Part shown: piece by piece, positions 24,320-34,670 of the stretch | Position numbering within the stretch: position 1 is the first letter of the stretch | Layout: each line of letters begins with the position of its first letter | Assembly (NCBI GenBank): GCA_030278955.1 | Contig: JAOANR010000008.1 | Coordinates: 42,391,301-42,455,300 of the forward strand | DNA: 64,000 nucleotides | Direction of reading: 5' to 3' | Source: Hygrophila difformis | Taxonomy: Eukaryota; Streptophyta; Magnoliopsida; Lamiales; Acanthaceae | Notes under the pieces: generated by a model | Seen by the model: only the letters and a program-made list of their open reading frames with translations | Told to the model about the DNA's origin: nothing | Database searches by the model: none | Position numbers and translations under genes: made by a program

Positions 24320-26809
24320 TGTAATACCCGTAAATTTTAGAATATAAAAATAGGAATTAATCCAATAGGAGAGAAGGTTTTGTTTCCGAGAACCCGTAGA
24401 CGCGGAAATGCACGGAAGTCAAAGGACGACGAATTAGAACCCGACGGACCAAAACCGACGGTCTTAGGATTTCAAGCATGTAATCGAATTGAGATGGAAT
24501 AAATTTATGATGAGAAGCATAATCCGAAAATGACCCGGAAAATCGAGCGCGAAAACGGGGAAGGATAGAAGTCCGAAAGAGAGGAGAAAAAGACCCGACG
24601 GATCGGATCGCACGGACCCGCCCGGACCGCAGTCCAGGCGAGTCCCGCGCGCTGGCCGGGCGGGGTTTGGCCAAAAGGCGCGCCAACCCCGCGTGGCTCT
24701 ACAGGTTTTGGCAACTTGCGCGTTTTCGGCGATTTCTTACCATAATTCGACCTCCCGACTTTGGAAAGCAGATTTTGGTCGAAGGGGGAAGCTTTTAGGC
24801 GACCTAGGGCTGCCTCCCCACCCTTTTCATCAGTCACCAATCACCTTCTACTCTCCCAAACTCTCTCCAAAGCCAAAACACTTTCCGGCGACTTCCCGAC
24901 GACTTTCCGATCACTTCCCGGCGACGAACACCGACGAAGGAGGCGTGGAATACAAGATCCCTAGTGTTCTAATCTGTGGTAAGTCGTTCATAGATTTCCA
25001 TTTAAGTTTTTGAACCCGAAAACTCGATCTAACATTGGATTTCTTCGTCCGATTCGAAATCGTGGCCAAAGTCGGAAGCTTGACGTTGAGGGGATCCGTT
25101 CGTAGGATTTTGGACGAGCCAGCGACCTTAGGACGACCCAAAACTCCCTATCACTGTAAGTTGAGCCTTCCATATCAATACGGGTGATTTCGGGGCGTCC
25201 GGAATAGGCGTAACGTAACGAAACGTAAAAATCGAACTTAAAAACCCCAACTTGCGCAGTTTCTGTATTCGGCCTAAAACTCATATTTCGAGGATTCAAT
25301 CCGAGAAACTCAAAACTAGACTTTTAATCCTAACACATAAATCTAGGTTGTGTAAAAATTTCAGACATTTTCGTTAACGTTTGCTATTTTAAATCGCATC
25401 GAAAAGAAACTGTTTTGACAAAACGTGTTGAAATCTGCCTATGAACATGTTCGAACTTAGTGAATTTGTTTCTATATTTTCTAGTCCGATTTGATCTTTG
25501 CAATCTAAATGAAAGTTGTAGATAATCATGTCTAGTATGTGCATATAAAATTTCAGAATTTTTTAAGTCCATTTGATATGTTAAAACGTCGAAATTTTGA
25601 ACTGTGTCAAACCTGAGTTCGGACAGATTTCTGATTGCATAATAAAATCGATTTTTGACATGTTTCCTCAACTTATTTCGAAAAAGTTAAAACACGAAAG
25701 TTGTTTGTTAGGGTGTTTTGCATCAACTGTGAAGATTTCAGATTTTTCGGACTTAAATCGAATTTTTAAATTGAAAAGGCGCAAACTGTGACGCCAAGAT
25801 ACTTTTAAATCGAAGGATTTTGAAATTTCGAAACGAACGATCAAAGATTTGAAATACGATACATCTATACTTTTGAAAAACCCCGATACATTAAATCTAA
25901 ACGATACATGAGATACTTGGTGGAGGGTGAGTGCTCTGCAGGGTGCCCCTCTAGCCTTTCTCTTCGGGCCTATAATGGACGAGAGAATTTGATGAGATAT
26001 TACGCCAATCGGCGGGAGATACATGGCCTACTCTCTCGGGTTGTCCGTATGGATTTCTCGAGGCTCCGGAGTGTTACTGGGTATGGCAGATACGGCTGCG
26101 GCCGCCGGATCACCGGCTAAACGAGATACTTACGAAACGGCTGCGGCCGCCGGATCACCGGCTATACCAAACACTGAAAAATGGTTACGTAACGGGGGAA
26201 ATAAAAGAATTAATATTTTTAAGTACTTAATTATTTTTGCATGTCTTTAAATTATGCATTTAAATTATGTCTTTAAATTTCATATCATGACTAAATTGTT
26301 ATTGTGGATTAGATGCATGTTCAAGTACCCAATTAAAATTATTATTTCCTTTAAATTTTGTGAATGCATGTTAGGAGTGAAATTTTAAATTATCTAATTA
26401 AATCCCTTTATTGCAATGTTAGGATCGACTTACTCAGTATTTTATATACTGATAAAATTGTTGTTTTCTCTTTTCTTTCAGAGTACGGAGATAATGCATA
26501 GCATGTGCATTTGGGGAATGGAATTATTAAACATTGTTTTATTGCTTTTTACGATACTTGCATAACGGGCATGTAAATCCCGAGTTTTGGCCCTGTCGGC
26601 CCATTTTACATTTTTCCGCTGCGATATATTATTACTACTATATGTGTGGATGATACTTATTATTTTTACATAGATTCCGGACTTGTTTTTAAATCTTTTT
26701 GCAATACCTATAGCCTTGCATCTCTTTGGCAAGCTCGGAGAATCCGTGTCTTGCTAGAGAGATGTGGCGGTGACATCCCGGCCTGGGTTATCAAATCCGG
26801 GGTGTTACA
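24320..26809 (+). mobile_element. Element B 3' LTR (2490 bp)
   Basis: It is the same length as the 5' LTR. The differences I see lie at about 24497, 24895, 25126, 25563, 25706, 26253 and 26415. It ends at 26809 before the CCCAT duplication. Confidence 0.95.
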
Positions 26810-27083
26810 CCCATCTCGAACTTTTGAGCCTTCTCCGCATCCGTGGGTACGAGTCTTGGTGCGAACCTCACCAGCTCCTTGAATCGAGTGTAGTACTCTT
26901 GTACGGTTTGGCCTCCTTGCTTCAGTGACAGGAATTCTTCGTACATGGCAGCTTTAGTACTCAAGGGATAGAATCGATCCCTGAGTAGTTCTATCATTTC
27001 CGTCCAGGAGTAGGGCTCGTCATCTTCAGTCAGCTTGGCTTGAGTTGCCTGCCACCAGTCGTCCGCTTCGCCTCCCAAGTAAT
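26810..27083 (-). pseudogene. Element A gag fragment on the far side of B
   Basis: The minus strand encodes [12 protein letters not shown] and the [18 protein letters not shown] gag motif, continuous with 15376 once B and one CCCAT copy are removed. It stops abruptly at YYLGGEAD (about 27083), where the sequence changes to the middle of A's LTR. The N-terminal third of gag is gone. Confidence 0.9.
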
Positions 27084-28031
27084 ATGAAGCTTTTAGTTTT
27101 ATGTGTTTTAATTACTCCCAAAACCATGTAAGCGTTAACTTACAGATTTGTAGATATCCGGGATCGTCTATTTCGAAGGCGTGGCTTCCAGTCCTCCGTC
27201 TATCCTCTCCGTTCGTCGGGTTCTACGTTCTAGATCCGATTCGGGGCGTAGAAAGAAAAAGAAGAAGGTTAGGATTCGTTTTCGAATCGTATATTGAACA
27301 AGGATCGGATCGACGCTTACCACGATGCTGGAGATCTTCAAATTTTCGTCCAAAACAGTCATCGCCTTGGTTTCGTGCCTCCGACGACTCCGGAATTAGG
27401 GTTTTCGGATGTATAGAGAGTTGTAGGGTTTTGGAAAAGTGTTCGGAGCTTTTAAGAGGGCTTATTTATAGGTAAATAAGACCTAGGGGCGTCCAAGGTC
27501 TCCCTCTAAGAGTCTTGAGCCGAATGGTGTTCAACCGAAGTCGGAAAATCCGGATTCGGGCGAGTAAATCTCGCACCAAACAAATCTGTGGGGTGGCGCG
27601 GCCGTGGCGCGCCCATTGCCCATTGACCGCGCGGCTGCCGCCTGGACTTCGGTTCGGGCGGGTCGTGCAATCCGTCGTGCTTTTCCTCCTCTCCTTCGGA
27701 CTTCTATCCCTCTATGCTACCGGATTCCGATTTCCGGGGTATCTTCGGGTTCCTACTTTCTCTCTAAATTTTTACTCGGGTCTAATTGCATGTTCGGACT
27801 CGAATTCTCGAGTTCATTGGTGTCGGGTTTCGGTGTACAGTTTATTTACCTTTAATAATTCTTTTTATTTAATTAATTTCCTTTTAATTCCTTTTTAACT
27901 TAAATCTCATTTCCTTATCTTTACTTATTTATTTATTTCCTGGATTTATCTATTTATGATATTTATTTTATTTATTGTTTATTTATTTAATTATTATTTT
28001 ATTTTATGTTGGAAAATTCTCGGGTATTACA
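27084..28031 (-). mobile_element. Element A 5' LTR, truncated remnant
   Basis: It matches 10157-11102 of the 3' LTR nearly base for base, and lacks the part equal to 8714-10156. The junction with gag shows ATGAAGC or TATGAAGC-type microhomology. It ends GGTATTACA before TCCGT. Confidence 0.93.
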
Positions 28032-28036
28032 TCCGT

Positions 28037-28206
28037 ATTTTGAAACTAAGTATTATTATTATTCCGAACTCAATGTTGAGATGTTTTAAATTCTTTCGAA
28101 TACCTATAAGCCTTGCATCTCCTTGGCAAGCTTGGAGAAGCCGTGTCTTGCTAGGAAGGTGTGGCGGTGACATCCCGGCCTGGGTTATCAAATCCGGGAT
28201 GTTACA
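28037..28206 (+). mobile_element. Element C 5' LTR, right part
   Basis: It completes the LTR split by A and corresponds to 37026-37194 of the 3' LTR. It ends GGATGTTACA at 28206. Confidence 0.93.
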
Positions 28207-28209
28207 AGT

Positions 28210-28221
28210 TGGTATCAGAGC
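28210..28221 (+). promoter_or_regulatory. Element C primer-binding site
   Basis: TGGTATCAGAGC lies three bases after the LTR end, as in B and D. Confidence 0.93.
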
Positions 28222-28598
28222 CCGTAATATATTTTAAAGCTACTACTATTATTATTATTATTGTTAATAATATTATTATTATTATTTTGGCACCATTATT
28301 TTAAAATCCTAGCATTATTTTTAAATATATCACTTTTAAAACCACTAGTTTTACTTTAGGCCAAAAATTTATTTCTACGTAGCCCAATATTTTAGCCAAA
28401 GAAATATTAAAATGTTTGACCCGCTATAGAGGCCCAATTTTTATTTTCACCCATATAGTAGAATTTATTTTTAACACATAGATAAATTTTAATTGGGGGA
28501 GGGAACTTGCACTTGCATGTTGCATATAGATTTAAATTATTGCATATCTAATCTTGCCTAAAACATATTCTAACTCTAACTTACCTTGTTAACATTAG

Positions 28599-29126
28599 AT
28601 GGCCGCACCAAACGTGAACATGATCAACCTACTAATGAGATTGATTGAAGCATACCTCGAATCCCCTTAAAACGTGAACAACTTCAGACTAAGGGTAGAA
28701 TAAATGGAGGCTAACCTGGGTCACCTAACTAATATGGGGGAAGCAGGGCATCAAGATCTGGCCCAACTCCAAATTCAAATCAACGAACTCCATACCCGCG
28801 AGACTGAGCTTCGGACCCAGATTAACGGCATAGAAACTCAAGCAGGGATCTTGGGGAATGAACTGCTTAACCTGAGGGATATCTTGCTCCCACATGCCTC
28901 TCTTAGCCCAGGAGCTCCTCCTGTAGCTAGCCCCGTTGCTGGTCCTGTCGTTGTCCCTGCAGCCGCCCCTACTCCAGTTGATGTCGTCGATCCTGCTCTT
29001 GCTGCTGGGCCCAATTGGCCAGCAAGCCCAGTGTTCCATGGACCCCCTGGCACGGGCACCATTGAAGAATCAAGTGACGAGGATGACCCCATGGACGATC
29101 CGGCCACCTACCCTCCCCAGGCGTAG
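28599..29126 (+). pseudogene. Element C leader ORF (coiled coil), two stops
   Basis: It is homologous to the 175-aa ORF of element E. It begins MAAPNVNMINLLMRLIEAYL, has a Leu/Glu-rich coiled-coil region, then an Ala/Pro/Val linker, a GPNWPASPVFHGP motif and an acidic EESSDEDDPMDDP tail. TAA codons at 28668 and 28701 replace Gln codons of the relatives, both C-to-T changes. The frame is otherwise open over 176 codons, so it was a real protein. Confidence 0.8.
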
Positions 29127-29549
29127 GGATTATTGATACATTATTCCTATTGTTCTCTTTTCTATTTCCCCGAACTATTATTAGCATTGCGATAGCTTGT
29201 ACCGAATAAAGTTTCCCTATTAAGCAATAAATTCACAAGCATCTATTTTATACACAATCTTTACATTTTGTCTCGATGAAACTCAACCAACCAAGGGAAC
29301 CAGATAACAATAAACAACATATCTATGTATACATGACAAATCCACAAAGGTACCTCGAACCTTAAACCCTAAAACCTAGGGTCTCAACGTTTCGACCCTT
29401 GTACCCTTAACGTAAACGACTGAATAAATAAATACAAATCCTACCGACTCTTAGTAGACATCGCTCGATTTAGTAAATCACTTTCCTCCAACACTCTATC
29501 AAATTCCCAGAACTCTAAACCTTCTTTGTGCTCGAGTGTTTATAACAGA
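29127..29549 (+). other. Leader-to-gag spacer of C
   Basis: It is an AT-rich untranslated stretch with no gene. CCTTAAACCCTAAAACC near 29360 resembles the telomere-like block of element B. Confidence 0.6.
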
Positions 29550-32500
29550 ATGGCACCTAGGGGGCGACCAAGGACCTTACTGACCACTCCCAACACCCAC
29601 GACACACCAGGGCAACAAGATGAACAGGCACCTAACGTCGAAGCACCACACCCAGCGGGCCCAATGCCCAATCCAGCAGAAAGGCGAATGAGGAATATGG
29701 AGGAACTACTGGTCGCACTGGGCAATGCTTACGTTAACCAGGGCGGAGCTGCCGCGGCACCACCACCAGAAGCAAGGATCAATTACCTGGCTTCAGTGAA
29801 CCCCTACCGACCTCCCTACTATGTCGGTGAGGAAGACCCAGCTAAGCTCGAGGAATGGTTAAGGACCTTTGACAAATGACTAAATTCGGTAAGATGCCCA
29901 GAAGGAGAGAAGGTTCACGTGGTTTCGTACTATCTGGGCGGCGAGGCCGACGACTGGTGGCAAGCTACCCAAGGGAAACTCAGCGAAGACGACGAACCTT
30001 ACTCATGGAACGAGTTTATGGAGTTACTCAGGGAGCGCTTCTACCCCATGAGTACTAAGGCAGCACTGTACGAAGAATTCTCATCCCTGAAACAAGGGGA
30101 AAAATCTGTTCAAGAATATTATGTGCGGTTTAAAGAACTGGTGAGATTCGCGCCTCGGATGGTACCCACGGATGGGGAGAAAGCACAGAAATTCGAAATG
30201 GGACTGAACTTGTCAATTCTGGAGGTGATCACCGGAGTTAACTACCCGGACCTACAAGCTGTCTACGATCGTGCGGTAGCAGTCGCACGAGTGCAACAGC
30301 TAAAAAGGAAGGCTGCTGGGGAATCTAGTCGAGGGGCATAAGGGCCAGACAAAAGAAACCGGGACAATAGGACGGGCAAAACTACTGGTGGGGACAACTT
30401 TCGGCGAGGTCCGAACGGGAATGTTCAAAACAACAATGGTCGGAATTTCAACCAAGAAGGACGAGTGCCACCGTGTCCGAGGTGTGGCAGGCCGCACCTG
30501 GTGAGGAGATGTCCTCAGGTGGGCGAATGTTTCCGGTGCGGCCGCATTGGCCATCGGAGGGATGAATCTCGAACCCGACTCGAGAACATCACGAAGAGAG
30601 AAGATTTGGTCACTGGACCCAATGAGCCGTTCAACCAAGGAGGCAGGAACGGCAACAATCAGGGATATCGGCCTCCTCCGAATCCGAACTATCGCCCTCC
30701 AAACCAGCAACAAAATCCAAATCCGAATCAGAACCAGCCGGCCAATCAAGGGAGACCGATGGGAAGGTTGAACGTGATCAACCAGGCTGACATACCCGCG
30801 CAGGGTGATGTGATGGCAGGTACCTTTCATGTCCTAAGTACTCCGCTTATAGTTTTATTTGATTCCGGAGCCAGTTGTTCCATTATATCTTCAAGAGTTG
30901 TATCTGAACTAGATCTACCTAAGTGCGAAACGATTAGCTTAGGAATCCAACTGCCCTCTGGAGAGGTAATAGCATGCTCTAAACGTTACAACGGAATACC
31001 TGTAGTAATAAAAAATGTAGAGTTTTTTGCGAACTTGGTAGAGTTTGACGTCAGAGACTTTGACGTCATACTAGGGATGGATTGGCTAACCCGATATAAG
31101 CCCGTGATCGAATGCCATAAGCAAAAGATCACGCTGTCAAAGAGTAGGGGGAGGAGAGTCATCTTCTACTCCCAACCCCCTAAGAAGTCTAACAAAATAG
31201 CCAACGCCTTTAAGTTATGTAGCTTAATGCGGAAGGGTTACGCGCTATATGCATGCTACATTCATAACCTGGAAGCTGAAGGAGTCAAGGTAGACGACAT
31301 TCCGGTGGTGAGGGAATACCCGGATGTGTTCCCTGAAGACGTTCCCGGTATGCCACCTATGAGAGATCTTGAATTCACCATAGACCTCATTCCGGGAACG
31401 GAACCTGTCTCGAAAGCTCCTTACCGCATGGCGCCACTGGAAATGAAGGAACTAAAGGAGCAACTCGAGGAGTTGTTGGAGAAGGGGTACATTAGGCCGA
31501 GCACGTCCCCATGGGGAGCACCGGTCTTATTTGTTAAGAAGAAGGACGGGGGTCTACAACTGTGCATTGATTATAGAGGACTCAATCAAGTCACCGTCAA
31601 AAACAAGTACCCGTTGCCCAGAATCGAAGATCTGTTCGACCAACTGAAGGGAGCTACGGTATTCTCAAAGATCGATCTGCGTTCTTGATATCACCAATTG
31701 AGAATCGCCGAGAAGGACATCCCAAAGACGGCGTTCAGGACTCGCTACGGACACTACGAGTTCACGGTGCTATCATTCGGGCTAACGAACGCCCCAGCAA
31801 TGTTCATGAACCTCATGAACAATGTATTTCGAGAACTATTAGATCAATGCGTGGTGGTTCATAGATGATATCTTGATCTACTCGAAAAGCGAAGAAGAAC
31901 ATTCCGAACACTTACACAGAGTGTTAAGGATCTTACGAGTAAATCAATTGTGTGGCACATTGTCCAAATGCGACTTCTGGTTAAAAGAAGTGGCATTCCT
32001 TGGGCATATAGTATCCGCCAACAGAGTGGCAGTAGATCCGGCGAAGATCTCGGCAGTGACCGAGTGGGTACCGCCGAAGAGTCTGACAGAGGTAAGAAGT
32101 TTCCTTGGACTGGCGGGATACTACAGGCGATTTGTCAAGAACTTCTCAAAAATCGCACGCCCGTTGACCCAGCTGCTGAAGAAAGGGGTGAAATACGACT
32201 GGACCAGTGAGTGTGAGTCCGCATTCCAAGATTTGAAGAAACGAATTACCACAGCGCCAGTATTGGCATTACCATCTAATGATGGAGACTTCGAGGTGTA
32301 TAGCGACGCCTCGAAAGAGGGATTGGGGTGCGTGCTAATGCAAGATCAAAGGGTTATAGCATACGCATCGCGTCAACTAAAACCACACGAAGAAAACTAC
32401 CCGACGCACGACTTAGAACTCGCAGCAGTCGTGTTCGCCTTAAAGATATGGAGACACTATCTCTATGGGCGGAAGTGTCGGATGTTCACCGACCATAAGA

Positions 32501-34222
32501 GCCTCAATTATATATTCACGCAAAAAGAGCTGAATTTGAGGCAGAGAAGATGGTTGGAGTTAATCAAGGATTATGATCTGGAGATTGCTTATCACGAAGG
32601 AAAAGCCAACGTTGTAGCCGATGCCTTGAGTCGAAAGACTCAACACGTGGCGAATTCACTCGTGATACCGGCCGAGCTGTACAAGGACTTAGCGAAATTG
32701 AGTCTAGAGTTGGTGCATTCTAGCATGGTAACTGAAGTCGTCAACGCGATGGTAGGGACCTACCATATTCGATGAAATACGACTCGCCCAACCGGGTGAC
32801 GTGAAGCTGGAAGAAATAAGGAGGAGCATTGCCGAAGGGAAGGCAATGGATTTCAAAATTCATGAGAACGGAAGCATCCGCTTCAAGGGAAGGTGGTGTA
32901 TACCACGAAAATGCGCTGACCTGAACCAGAAGGTGATGGAGGAGGGCCATAATACCCCCTACTCGGTCCATCCCGGAGGCGACAAGCTGTAAAAGGACTT
33001 AAAGAAGAACTATTGGTGGCCGAACATGAAAAGAGAGGTAGCCGAATTTCTGGCAAGATGCCTTACCTGCCAGAAGATCAAGGCAGTACGCCAAAAACCC
33101 CTAGGACTAATGCAACCATTGGAAATCCCAAGCTGGAAATGGGATAGTATCTCGATGGATTTTGTTTCGGGGTTACCGCGTTCACCGAAGGGAATGAATA
33201 AAATCTGGGTGATCGTGGATAGGTTGACAAAAGCTGCCATATTTATCCCAATGAAGGATACTTGGTCAATGGACCAACTGGCAAGGGCATATGTTGACAA
33301 TGTGGTACGTCGGCATGGAGTACCACATGACATCATCTCGGATAGAGACAGCAGATTTGTCTCTCAATTTTGGACAAAACTGCAAGAAGCCCTCGGTACA
33401 CAAATAAAGATGAGTACCACATTCCATCCCATGACGGATGGACAGACGGAGAGAACGATCTAGACGCTGGAAGACATGCTAAGGGCATGTGTACTAGAGT
33501 TCAAGGGAAGTTGGGAGAATCATCTACCTTTGATCGAGTTTTCCTACAACAACAGCTACCATGCTAGCATCGGCATGGCACCCTTCGAGGCACTGTATGG
33601 ACGTAAGTGCCGAAGTCCACTGAGCTGGGAAGAGAACGATAGAACGGTGATAGTGGGACCCCAACTTGTTGAGAACATGGCCCAACAAATCAAGGTCATC
33701 CAAGGGAAGATGAGAGCCGCTCAAGACCGGCAAAAGAGTTATGCGGACGTGGGACGACAGGACTTGGAATTTCAAGTCGGGGATAAAGTCATGCTGAAGG
33801 TGTCACCAATAAAGGGTGTGATGCGCTTCGGCAAACGAGGAAAATTGAGTCCACGATATATAGGACCGTACGAAATCCTAGAGAGAGTGGGAAATCTAGC
33901 GTATCGACTAGCATTGCCGCCACAATTTGCTCGTGTCCACGATGTGTTCCATGTCTCACAATTGAAGAAGTATGTGCACGATCCGACCCATGTGCTCTAA
34001 CCGGAAGAAATTGAATTGGATGATGACTTGAGCTACGAGGAAGTTCCGGTACGAATACTTGACACGAAGGAGAGAGTAACAAGAAATAAGACCGTGAGGA
34101 TGGTCAAGGTCCTTTGGTCTAACCACGAGACGGAGACAGCGACATGGGAATTGGAAGCCGATATGAAGCAACGTTACCCGACCCTCTTCCAAGATGACCC
34201 GACCACAGTTATGGGGACATAA
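29550..34222 (+). pseudogene. Element C gag-pol, broken by stops and frameshifts
   Basis: The domain order is Gag, zinc knuckles, protease (VLFDSGA present), RT, RNase H (YSDAS), integrase and chromodomain-like tail, as in element B. Stops lie at 29877, 30339, 31686, about 32990, 33461 and 33998. Two-base losses lie near 31857 (just before the RT FIDD motif) and near 32756. The last cysteine of the second zinc knuckle is a serine (HRRDES for HMANEC). At least 33461 and 33998 are Gln codons turned to TAG or TAA. The region stays recognisable throughout, so decay is recent relative to D. Confidence 0.92.
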
Positions 34223-34232
34223 CTGTATTCTT

Positions 34233-34637
34233 AAGGGGGGGAGGATGTAACACCCGAGAAAAAAACAAATTCAAATTGTTTTGAACTACGTTATGACTTG
34301 ATCCCTTCACAGGGTACGTAGGCAGCTTGGAAATCTAAATTCTAAGTTCAGTCACAAATTAAAAACATAACCAAAAGCATCCTAACATTTAACTCGGGGA
34401 AACCGAAACACAACTTCGAGGACGAAGTTGATTCTTAAGAGGGGTAGATTGTAATACCCGGGGAATTTGTTAAGAAAGATCGGACTTGATTCCTTCACAG
34501 GGTACGTAGGCAGCTTGGAAATCTAAATTCTAAGTTCAGTCACAAAATAAAAACATAACCAAAAGCATCCTAACATTTAACTCGGGGAAACCGAAACACA
34601 ACTTCGAGGACGAAGTCGATTCTTAAGGGGGGTAGAC
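34233..34637 (+). promoter_or_regulatory. Element C 3' border: purine tracts, hairpins
   Basis: A first purine tract (34233-34245) precedes TGTAACACCCGAG at 34246. Hairpin CAACTTCG-AGGA-CGAAGTTG is at 34411-34430 with a tract and LTR-like start TGTAATACCC at 34450. A second hairpin copy (34599-34618, one mismatch) leads to the real tract and LTR start at 34638. Confidence 0.85.
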
Positions 34638-34670
34638 TGTAATACCCAGGGAATTTGTTAAGAAAGATCG
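34295..34670 (+). repeat. 188-bp tandem duplication across C's 3' LTR start
   Basis: The block from GACTTGAT at 34295 recurs at 34483. Each unit holds the conserved spacer, the hairpin, the purine tract and the first 33 or so bases of the LTR. C therefore has two complete tract-plus-LTR-start modules in a row. Confidence 0.93.

Larger units (their letters stand above)
15377..26809 (+). mobile_element. Element B: young, nearly complete Ty3/gypsy chromovirus (11.4 kb)
   Basis: It is bounded by TGTAATACCC and GGTGTTACA, flanked by CCCAT on both sides (15372-15376, 26810-26814), and inserted in A's gag. Both LTRs are 2490 bp and I count about seven substitutions between them (0.3%), which marks a recent insertion. 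It has a primer site, a leader ORF, gag-pol, two polypurine tracts and a hairpin. One missing base in RT and one stop in the leader ORF are the only obvious defects. Confidence 0.97.
8714..28031 (-). mobile_element. Element A: Ty3/gypsy element in C's LTR, deleted and interrupted by B
   Basis: It is bounded by TGTAACACCCC at 8714 and GGTATTACA at 28031, with target duplications TCCGT (8709-8713, 28032-28036). It lies on the minus strand, so the left LTR is the 3' one. The right (5') LTR keeps only 948 bp. The primer site, leader and first part of gag are missing because a deletion joins gag directly to the middle of the LTR at about 27083. B is inserted in the remaining gag. The gag-pol has several stops. 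Confidence 0.95.

Noticed and set aside
24295..24320. tRNA-like fold in the spacer before the LTRs
   Set aside because: The CCCTTCACAGGG stretch makes one short stem, but no cloverleaf or T-loop consensus is present.
34246..34260. Extra LTR or solo LTR starting TGTAACACCCGAG in C
   Set aside because: Only the first bases look like an LTR. No matching end or TSD follows before the hairpin and the real LTR, so it is a relic start.
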